From: Brassica napus
Lineage: Eukaryota; Streptophyta; Magnoliopsida; Brassicales; Brassicaceae
Assembly (NCBI RefSeq): GCF_020379485.1
Contig: NC_063445.1
Location: 56,879,422 to 56,943,421, forward strand
DNA: 64,000 bases
Reading direction: 5' to 3'
Below, one piece after another: positions 11,501-20,544 of this stretch (position 1 is the stretch's first letter; each line of letters begins with the position of its first letter). Under the pieces are notes generated by a model. It was given only the letters and a program-made list of their open reading frames with translations. It had not been told where the DNA came from and ran no database searches. The position numbers were made by a program, and so were the translations under genes.

Positions 11501-13640
11501 TTTTCGTAGGGGTTAGTTAACACATATATTTTTAGAAAAATTCAAAAATATGAAAATACTGTTTTAATGCATATTTGCATCCTTCACTAACATATGATAA
11601 AAGTCAAAGATGTTTGGAACTTTTGTTTTCTCCGTTTCTCTAGAAAACAGCGATTTTATTGTGATTAGTCAAGCAATTTAGGGAGTATTATGAAGTTTTA
11701 CTAAACTAATTGACAACAAATTAAAACAATGTCCATGTACCATGAAAGAGAGTTTAATATACATTAATTCAAATGTAGAATATTTTTCGAAATTTTTAAA
11801 AAAACATTAAAGATCATAGGCTTCAGTATATAGAGCATTTACCGAAAAATTCTATATTTTCGTAGGGTTATTAACACATAGATACTCAGAAAAATTCAAA
11901 AATATGAAAATACTATTTTAATGCATAGTGGCATCCTTCACTAACATATGATGAAGTTCAAAGAGGTTTTGAATTTTTTTTGTCTCCGTTTCTCTAGATA
12001 ATAGCGATTTTATAGTGGATAGTCCACCAATTTAGGAAGTATTATGAAGTTTTACTAAATTAATTGTCAAAAAATTAACAAGATGCCTATGTACCATGAA
12101 AGAGAGTTTAATATATATTAATACAAATGTAGAATGTGTTTAGAAATTTTAAACCAACACTAAAGATCATAGGCTTCAGTATATAGAGCATTTAGCGAAA
12201 AAATCAATATTTTCGTAGGGGTTAAGCCACATAGATTTTGAGAAAAGTTCAAAAATATGAAAATAATGTTTTAATGCATAGTTGCATCCTTCGCTAACAT
12301 ATGATGAAGTTCAAACAGGTTTGAAACTTTTCTTGCCTCCGTTTCTCTAGAAAATAGCGATTTTATAGTGGTTAGTCCAACAATTTAGGGAGTATTATGC
12401 AGTTTTACTAAATTAATTGACAAAAAATTAAAACGATGTCCATATACCATGAAAGAGAGTTTAATATACATTAATACAAATGTAGAATGTGTTTAGAAAT
12501 TTTAAAACAACACTAAAGATCATAGGCTTCAGTATATAGAGCATTTACCGAAAAACGCAATAGTTTCGAAGGGGTTAACACATAGATTATGAGAAAACTT
12601 CAAAAATATGAAAATTTCGTTTTAATGCATAGTTGCATCCTTCACTAGATGATGAAGTTCAAAGAGGCTTGGAACTTTTGTTGTCTTCGTTTCTCTAGAA
12701 TCCGTTTCTCTAGAAAATAGCGATTTTATAGTGGTTAGTCGACCAATTTAGGGAGTATTATGAAATTTTACTAAATTAATTGACAAAAAGTAAAACGATG
12801 CCCATGTACCATGAAAGAGAGTTTAATATAAGTTAATACAAATGTAGAATGTGTTTAGAAATTTTAAAACAACACTAAAGATCATTGGCTTCAGTATATA
12901 GAACATTTACCGAAAATTTAATATTTCCGTAGGGGGTTGGTTAACGCGTAGATTTTGATGCATAGTTGCATCCTTCGCTAACATATAATGAAGTTCAAAA
13001 ATTTAAAAATATTGTTTTATTGAATATTTGCATCATTCACTAACATATGATGAAGATGAAAGTGGTTTGGAACCTTTGTTGTCTCCATTTTTCTTGAGAA
13101 TAGCGATTTTATAGTGGTTAGTCCACCAATTTAGGGAGTATTATGAAGTTTTATTAAATTATTTGACAAAAAATTAATATAAAATGTAAAATGTAAAATG
13201 TGTTTAGAAATTTAAAAACAACAGTAAAGATCATAGGCTTCAGTATATAGAGCATTTACCGAAAAACTCAATATTTTTGTAGGGGGTTGGTTAACACATA
13301 GATTTTGAGAAAATTCAAAAATATGAAAATACCATTTTAATGCATAGTTGCATCTTTCACTAACATATGATGAAAATCAAAGAGGTTTGAAACTTTTGTT
13401 GTCTCCATTTCTCTAGAAAATAGCAATTTTATAGTTGTTAGTCCACCAATTAGAAAGTATTATGAAATTTTACTAAATTAATTGACAAAAATTAAAACGA
13501 TGTTCATATACCATGAAAAATAGTTTAATATACATTAATACAAATGTAGAATGTGTTTAAAAATTTTAAAACAACACTAAAAATCATATGCTTCGGTATA
13601 TAAAATATTCATCGAAAAACTCAATATTTTCATAAGGGTT
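5584..13640. repeat. ~350-bp satellite array 1
   Basis: About 8 kb of head-to-tail monomers, roughly 350 bp each (about two dozen). Recurrent landmarks are CACATAGATTTTGAG, GCATAGTTGCATCCTTCAC, TTGTCTCCGTTTCTC, CCACCAATTTAGGGAG and TTCAATATTTTCGTAGGGG. Some monomers are shortened (for example near 6573 and 6743). Variant monomers recur at about 2.03-kb spacing (GGTTAGTTAA at 7376 and 9411), so there is higher-order structure. No open frame is conserved. The length resembles the ~350-bp subtelomeric satellites reported in Brassica, but identity to a named family is not claimed. Confidence 0.95.
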
Positions 13641-14396
13641 CGTATATGAATATGAGAAGCATCCAAGAAGGACCGGACATCTTTTATCGTGTAAAGAATA
13701 TATGAAAAATCTGAAAAGTTCTATTCCACAACTACATTGAGCATTAGTTTCTGATTAAATTTTAATAAAACTATACTGAATTTGTAAAATGATTACTACT
13801 AGTCATATCCATATCGGGAAAATACAGGACCAATCGCAATAACTTTTAAAAAGAGCGTAACATTTAGAGATGATTAACTTCACCTAAATAAAACAAATAC
13901 AGTTAACTGAAATATGAAAAAAAAATCTTAGTAAGATGGATGCAAGTCAAATTGAAAGTCGGTGGGAAACTGTTTGATCACTTTCATATGATCACGACTG
14001 AATCAATAAAGACACTTTTTATAGATTGGTGCAATTGATATTTTTAATTTTATCAATAATATACTATATCTTTTTTATAAATTTTTAAATGATGGAAATG
14101 CTATAAATCCAGAGCGATAAGAGAGACTGGAAAAGTTACTTTTGACGCCTGACGGATCTGATCAACATAACTAAACTATATGTAATTGCAATTATTAATG
14201 TCTACTTAAATAGTGCAGAATATTTCAAGCAGAGAATAGTTAGATCAAGCATCACATGACACAACACAACTTCGCCAGTCTCCAAATTGTCAGCTTTATA
14301 TAATAGCCTCGCAACTCACAAGTAACAACCACAAGATGCAAGAAACATAACGGCGTTAACGTTGTTAAAATTAACAACCACAAGATGCAAGACACA
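13641..14396. other. Non-coding flank of satellite (copy 1)
   Basis: Unique-looking AT-rich sequence nearly identical to 35216-35930 in the second copy, where it lies upstream of PROPEP1. Its first ~50 bp (AGAAGCATCCAAGAAGGACC) mark the end of both satellite arrays. No gene seen. At 14317-14390 a 20-bp segment (AACAACCACAAGATGCAAGA) is duplicated around a short insert, beside the telomere-like element. Confidence 0.7.
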
Positions 14397-14960
14397 CAAA
14401 TTAGCATTTTTCTAAATCCTATATCCTAAATTCTAAACTCAAATCCAAACCCCTAAACCCAAACCTTATACACTAAATCCTAATCCTAAACCCTAAACCC
14501 AAATAATATACATTAAACCTAAAAAATAGATTATAAACCTAAACCCTATACTCTAAACCCAAGTCTTAGACCTTAAATCCAAACTGTAAACCTTAACCCA
14601 AATCTTATAGCATCTAAGTTTGGGGTTTGGACTTAGGGTTTACCATTTGGGTTTTGGGTCTAGGATTTGGGTTTAGGATATAGGTTTTGAGTTTAGGATT
14701 TGGGTTTAGGGCATAAGTTTTGAGTTTAGGATTTACGATTTGGATTTATTGTTAAGGTTTGGGGCTTAGGGTATATAATTTGGATTTAAAGTTTACGGTT
14801 TGGGATTAAGGTCTAGGACTTGAGTTTAGAGTATAGAGTTTAGGTTTATAGTCTTGTTTTTGGGTTTAGGGTATAGGGTTTGAGTTTAGGAGTTTGGATT
14901 TAGGTTTAGAATTTAGGGCATAGAGTTTAAAATTTAAGATTTAAGGTTTAGGGTTTAGCT
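14397..14960. repeat. Palindromic telomere-like repeat block
   Basis: The left half (about 14415-14600) is degenerate CCCTAAA/CCTAAAC-type repeats; the right half (about 14610-14960) is the opposite strand (TTTAGGG/GGTTTAGGATTTGGG). The block is therefore a large imperfect hairpin. It is absent from the second copy at the equivalent position, where PROPEP1 sequence follows. Related motifs (TTGTTAAAATTA left; GTCGTTAAAATTAG right) border it, suggesting a transposable element filled with telomere-like sequence. Confidence 0.8.
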
Positions 14961-15118
14961 GGAATTAGCGTCGTTAAAATTAGCGTTTTTATTTTTTGTA
15001 GCTATTTTTTATTTAATTTAATATTTTTAATTAATAATTTATGTATCACTTTGATTGGTCCTAAAGGGTATCGTGAATTTAAAGGTTCACCCTAAAAAAT
15101 GAACCTAATTTATTTTGG
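14961..15118. other. AT-rich spacer
   Basis: Short AT-rich spacer between the telomere-like block and the resumed duplication. It contains a small inverted pair (GGTTCACCC ... ATGAACC near 15083-15106). No gene. Confidence 0.4.
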
Positions 15119-15887
15119 ACATATGGTTTTTATTATTTATCAAACAACATATAAATATTCCTAGTGTCACAACCACGAGGAGCATGCAACACCAACTTCG
15201 AATAGAAAAGAGTATTTCATAAAATCCACAAGTCATTAAGCCATACGTGTTGATAGGTCTCGCGTCACTGGAAGGTCCATAACTATTAAACAAGGTATGA
15301 TGAGACATAAAATTGGAGTTCTTTATGATAAACCCGACAATAATCATTATCTTCCAGTTTGTCTAAGGAACAATGGTGAATCTAGTGGCCATAAATGCAT
15401 TAAGCCAAAGGAATAATAAGAATTTTGATACTACTTTAATTTATGATACAAGTTCGAAACTAACTAACTATCACATATTTATCAGTAAAATCTTAAACTC
15501 ATGTAAAAAAAAAAGGATCCTTAAATTTAATTAATGGTGTTCTCATAACCATTTTATTTGTGTGCAAGAAGAAAAAGTATTTGTCCTACCAATCATTTCT
15601 TAAGTTAATTATAACTAGATTTCGATCCACCCAACCGCGCGAGCTTTTGTTTTCATTTATTTTATATAAATATTTTATTTTCAATTCTTAATTGGTATAT
15701 ATTATAATATATATGTGTCAATCAATTTTTAAAACATAATAAGTTTACGGTATATTTTTTTCATTGAATAGATTGTTTCAAACTTTCACATGTATTTGTA
15801 TCTTCTTATATATATATATTTTCAGATTATTATTTCATTATTAAAATCGTAACTATATATATAAAGATTAGTAAAATATTGTTTTAT
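15119..15887. other. Duplicated non-coding block Z (copy 1)
   Basis: Near-identical to 38009-38781 of the second copy. AT-rich, no gene recognised; the 80-residue minus-strand frame at 15105-15347 is changed in its C-terminal part in the other copy and looks like chance. The block stops at ...ATTGTTTTAT, where satellite sequence begins. Confidence 0.7.
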
Positions 15888-16983
15888 GAAGTTTTACTAA
15901 ATTAATTGACAAAAAATTAAAACGATGTCCATGTACCATGAAAGAGAGTTTAATATACATTAATACAAATGTAAATTGTGTTTAGAAATTTTAAAACAAC
16001 ACTAAATATCATAGGCTTCAGTACATGGAGCATTTACCAAAAAATTCAATATTTTCGTAGGGGTTAACACATATATTTTCAGAAAAATTCAAAAATATGA
16101 AAATATTGTTTTAATGCGTAGTTGCATCTTTCACTAACATATGATGAAGGTCAAAGAGGTTTGAAACTTTTGTTGTCTCCGTTTCTCTAGAAAATAGCGA
16201 TTTTATAGTGGTTAGTCCAGCAATTTAGGGAGTATTATGAAATTTTACTAAATTAATTGACAAAAAATTAAAACGATTCTCATGTACCATGAAAGAGAGT
16301 TTAATATACATTAATACAATGTAGAATATGTTTAGAAATTTTAAAACAACACTAAAGATCATAGGCTTCAGTATATAGAACATTTACCGAAAAATTCAAT
16401 ATTTTCGTAGGGGTTAACACATAGATTTTGAGAAAAATTCAAAAATATATAAAAAACTGTTTTAATGAATAATTGCATCACTCACTAACATATTGTGAAG
16501 ATGAAAGAGGTTTGGAACCTTTGTTGTCTCCATTTTTCTTGAGAATAGCGATTTTATAGTGGTTAGTCAACCAATTTAGGGAGTATTATGAAGTTTTACT
16601 AAATTAATTGACAAAAAATTAAAACATGCCCATGTACCATGAAAGAGAGTTTAATATACATTAATACAAATGTAAAATGTGTTTAGAAATTTTAAAACAA
16701 CACTAAAGATCATAGGCTTAAGTATATGAAGCATTTACCGAAAATTTCAATATTTTCGTAGGGGTTAACATATATATTTTGAGAAAATTTCAAAAATATG
16801 AAAATACTGTTTTAATGCATAGTTGCATCCTTCACTAACATATATGATGAAGGTCAAAGAGGTTTGGAACTTTTGTTGTCTCCGTTTCTCTAGAAAATAG
16901 CGATTTTATAGTGGTTAGTCCAGCAATTTAGGGAGTATTATAAATTTTTACTAAATTAATTGACAAAAAATTAAAACGATATC
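15888..16983. repeat. ~350-bp satellite island at duplication junction
   Basis: About three satellite monomers of the same family as array 1, starting part-way through a monomer (GAAGTTTTACTAAATT) and ending at TTAAAACGAT, where the second NOI copy begins. The island lies exactly between the two copies of the segmental duplication. Confidence 0.93.
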
Positions 16984-17722
16984 CGGAGATTTTTGAATAT
17001 GCGGAGATTTTTTGTTGACAGAACAAGAACTCGCCATGGCTATCAGTACCACAGTTTGGAGACTGGGATCAGAAAGGAGGGCCCGTTCCTGAGTACTCAA
17101 TGGATTTCTCAAAGATCAGAGAGATGAGGAAACAGCACAAGAGAGATCCTTCTCGAGCCAGTCTTGGCAATGAACAAGACTTCATTAACCCATTTCAAAA
17201 TCAACCTACTTCGGTTGATAAAACTAAGGCTAAGCTCACAACTGTCCACAGTGACAACAACATAACCAACAATGAGTTCCCTCACCACCAGCGACATCCT
17301 CCATCTGTAAGGCCACTTGCTTCTTTTTAAGTTATATGACTATCTTGAGTTGAATGACTGATTGTGTGTTCTGGATGCTTTGTCCAATTGTTAGGTTATG
17401 GAATCTATTTTTGTAGCACTATATTTTGGTTATGCATTGTTTGTTCTTGTTAGCTGATCATGTGCTCATACTTTAATTTTCTATCTTAACATTCAATTTT
17501 CTTGATGTGGGTGTATATGATCTGGATAATTGATTGTCTTGAAACCAGCAGGTAGGGTGTTTTAATTTGGTTAGGTTGGGGAATCTAACTTTGTAGCTTT
17601 GTATGGTTAGATTTTGAGTCACACATTGTCTGTTCTAGTTTATCTTTTTCTATAAAACTTCACATTTTTTTGTTAGGTTCTGACTGAGTTTTTGTCTACG
17701 AAATGGATGATTGTGTTTGTGG

Positions 17723-18271
17723 CCTTGTTCGAAAACGCGGTTAACGCTGCCGAAAACGCGGCGGTTATACGCTGCACGGGAACATACCGTGGCGATTATG
17801 CTAAATTCGGTTGATTGTACGGAACTGTTCCAAAACTTGAATTTTTTGGATATTTTGAAGTCCATAATCCTTCAATATAGTGTAGATCTATAGCTTCAAG
17901 GTGTAAACAACAATTAAAAAGCAATAAATTAAAGGATTTAACGAAACTTTTTATCGCGGCTGCTAAATATTGCAGAAACAGCTAACCCTTAATATTTGGG
18001 ACAGAGGAAGACGATGAGAATATTACCATATTGCCACTCCTAAAAAAATAAATAGCAAAAATGAAGATGTCAGCCTTCGAACTCAGGACCTGATGCGAAT
18101 GACTCACGAAAACACCCACCAGACTACACGCGATCTTTCTGTTTTCATATACGTTACTAAATATATTCAAAATTAATCGCCGATTAATCTTGGAATAATC
18201 TCCGCTTTTCTCATTACGCGCTAGGCCTAACCCGAGCGCACGCGTAACACGTAGCGAGTTTCCGAACAAGG
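17723..18271. mobile_element. Non-autonomous hAT-type element, 549 bp
   Basis: Inserted in the NOI intron of copy 2 only. Terminal inverted repeats are CCTTGTTCGAAAAC and (reverse complement of the right end) CCTTGTTCGGAAAC; the 8-bp target duplication is GTTTGTGG (17715-17722, 18272-18279). Copy 1 has the uninterrupted empty site. No transposase; a 95-residue minus-strand frame inside has no recognisable domain. Confidence 0.88.
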
Positions 18272-18622
18272 GTTTGTGGACTCTAGCTATGTGTATTCAT
18301 TTGATGCGGGCCTTGACTTCTTTGGTTGGTTAGGTTATAAAATGGCTAGTTCTAGCAATTGGGTAACTGTGGTCCTTCAGTGTTTGGTATAGTCAGTTGC
18401 TTGATGCTATTTATTACACATTATGGTATACCACACATAACTTCATAAATTAGATTTTGAGGTTTTATTAGATACGGAGTTGTATTGGGTATGATTGAGT
18501 TTATATTGTTAGAGAATCACATCAAAGGTATACAATATGAGTAAGGATTAATTTTTTTATTCATCCAGAATGATAATAAGGTGAGAGTTCATTTAAATCA
18601 AAGTAATATAGTTGTTGTGATG

Positions 18623-18840
18623 CAAACCCGTCCTAATTATAAGGCAAGTAAAGCACATGCTTTTAGGCCACAAGATATATAGCAAATTTTAGGGCCACAT
18701 TTTTATTACAGATTCAACCATATTCAATGGTTTTAAGCATTTTTGTGTTGTTTGTATTACTATTTTCCATTTGTATTTATGTAAAAGACCATATAATTTT
18801 TATTGTGCTTTAGGCCACATCAAATTTTAGGACGGTACTG
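18623..18840. mobile_element. hAT-type MITE, 218 bp
   Basis: Ends CAAACCCGTCCTAA and TTAGGACGGTACTG form inverted repeats; the 8-bp target duplication TTGTGATG lies at 18615-18622 and 18841-18848. Copy 1 retains the empty site. Inserted after the segmental duplication. Confidence 0.88.
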
Positions 18841-18984
18841 TTGTGATGGATGGTTTCTTTCAACAAAGTAAATCATAACCCTTTATGAGAAAGATGTGGC
18901 TTTTATTTCTTGAACCTACCATGTGAACTGACATAGATAATAGTTCCTTTTTCGGGATAAGACACTCTTAATCTTACGTGTAAA

Positions 18985-19147
18985 CAGTACCGGTCCTGAA
19001 ATGAAAAAGACCACAAGCAATTTTTAAAAATTTGGCCACTTTTATAAATTTTGTAGATAATTTTTTTTATAAAAGGCTGATTTATGCAAATATTTTTTGT
19101 GGGCTGGAAGCGGGTGCTTATAATGCTTCCCCTCAGGGCCGCCACTG
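18985..19147. mobile_element. Short hAT-type element (copy 2)
   Basis: Duplicate of the element at 2843-3000, with the same CGTGTAAA target duplication (18977-18984, 19148-19155). Five bases longer owing to a small internal indel. Confidence 0.85.
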
Positions 19148-19556
19148 CGTGTAAATAAATATGTATATGTGACTTTGGAACAGACGAGGAGAGGAATCTT
19201 TAGCTGCTTCAACTGCTGCGTTAAAGCTTGACCCTATTTCGTAACAGAGAGTCAGAGACAATGAGGAGATGTGTTTCACTTATTTATAATAAATAAGTAA
19301 GAAATGAGAAATGGGAGTGACACTTTTTTACATACATTCCTGCGTAAGCAGCAGCGTTAATCAAGTTTATGTACTGTTTACTGTTATCTTACAATTGTCT
19401 AACTAATGTAGCTTTCTTTCTTTAATGATTGGTAACTTTTCAATATTGTGATACATACTACGATGCATTTATATAAAAAGATAAGTCGTGTTTACTGAAT
19501 GTATGTGCCATTTAACAGTCACACTTAGTTTAACGCAACCATCCTCGTCAAGTCTT

Positions 19557-19616
19557 AAACTCAACAGATACCTGAAAGATTTAGGGAAACTCAACAGATA
19601 CCTGAAAGATTCAGGG
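19557..19616. repeat. 30-bp tandem duplication (copy 2)
   Basis: Counterpart of 3411-3470; the first unit carries one substitution (ATTTAGGG for ATTCAGGG). Confidence 0.85.
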
Positions 19617-19721
19617 ATAGATTCAATAGATGTATACTAAACTCCTGTTGAGTAGTATTGTAGTACTAATATAGATTAAGTTTTGTTTTTAGTGTGTTTT
19701 CGACTTCAAAATATTACTAAA

Positions 19722-19761
19722 GTTGATATGGCCGAGTTGGTCTAAGGCGCCAGATTAAGGT

Positions 19762-19794
<33 letters not shown>

Positions 19795-19801
19795 TGTCAA
19801 C
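19722..19801 (+). tRNA. tRNA-Leu (AAG), second copy
   Basis: Same structure as the tRNA at 3576-3655 (anticodon AAG, class II). The T arm reads GGTTCAAATCCC where the first copy has GGTTCAAATTCC. T6 terminator at 19808-19813. Confidence 0.95.
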
Positions 19802-20249
19802 ACTATCTTTTTTGTTTTTTGATGAAAACAGATATTGTGACTGATTCCACGTAAAGCCGTCGGTCTAAACCTCTCCCCGTGCTACTTACTGATTAAAGTC
19901 ATCAATCAAAGTGGAAGACAAGGCTATATAGATTACATGTTTTTGAAGATTTACAGACTAGAACCACGTTTGCTTTGAACATCGCATCATGATGAAAGAA
20001 AGGCACAAGATGAGACAGTGTTATTGCTTATCACTTATCAGATTCCCAGAGCTTGCATTCTAAAACCCATCACCTATGACCCTCCTCAGTGCACATAGAT
20101 CTCATTGAACTTCGATTTTAAAAACCAAGCTCAAAGTTACTCCTGGGTTTTACTTATATCTGTAATCAATGCAAACAGAAACAAAATAAGTAAAAAGTCC
20201 GGAATAAGCCTATAGGCGGTTGCAAAGTAAACAACTATGTTATGTTTTT

Positions 20250-20303
20250 GTCCCATATCGCTTAGCTAGAAGGAAGGTGGTCATATCCTGATGAGTATAA
20301 ATA
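20250..20303 (+). promoter_or_regulatory. U2 snRNA promoter, second copy
   Basis: USE GTCCCATATCG at 20250-20260 and TATAAATA at 20296-20303, unchanged in sequence and spacing from the first copy. Confidence 0.9.
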
Positions 20304-20328
20304 AGAGGCCTTGTCTAACTTCCAATTC

Positions 20329-20526
20329 ATACCTTTCTCGGCCTCTTGGCTAAGATCAAGTGTAGTATCTGTTCTTATCAGTTTAATATCTGATATGTGG
20401 GTCATCGGCCCACACGATATTAACTCTATTTTTTTAGGGTGAAAGCCCTCCAAGATAGCTTGCTATTTGGGCTTTCGTGAGTCGCCCATGCGTTGCACTA
20501 TTGCAAGGGCCTGGCTCAACCCATCA
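20329..20526 (+). ncRNA. U2 spliceosomal snRNA, second copy
   Basis: 198-nt U2 homologue with intact GTAGTA branch-site segment, Sm-type site and 3' box AGTCCAA just downstream. Compared with the first copy it keeps better stem IIa pairing (GTGGGTC with GGCCCAC) and the GTCGCCC 3' stem, but its stem I loop reads GGCCTCTTGGC where the first copy and the usual U2 read GGCCTTTTGGC. Promoter conserved; probably expressible. Confidence 0.92.
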
Positions 20527-20544
20527 ATCAACAAGTCCAATTTT

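Larger units (their letters stand above)
17022..19231 (+). pseudogene. NOI-domain gene duplicate, 5'-truncated
   Basis: Copy of the gene at 1661-3084. Exon 2 (17022-17306) and exon 3 (19184-19231) keep the open frame, the VPQFGDWDQ motif and the FSCFNCCVKA tail, with a few substitutions (for example Asp to Glu after PVP, His to Gln in the NPF region). Homology upstream stops about 28 bp before exon 2, where satellite begins, so promoter and first exon are missing. The intron has gained two hAT insertions (17723-18271 and 18623-18840). It is probably not expressed as a normal protein, although the exons themselves are uncorrupted. Confidence 0.8.

Noticed and set aside
5584..13640. CRISPR-like array
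   Set aside because: Repeats are ~350 bp, contiguous and diverged with no spacers; it is a eukaryotic satellite.
14400..14960. Site of an ancient chromosome end-to-end fusion
   Set aside because: Fusion would give TTTAGGG repeats followed by CCCTAAA; the order here is the reverse.
15105..15347. Minus-strand frame conserved between duplicates (37935-38237)
   Set aside because: The frames end differently in the two copies, there is no recognisable domain, and the similarity is due to the duplication.
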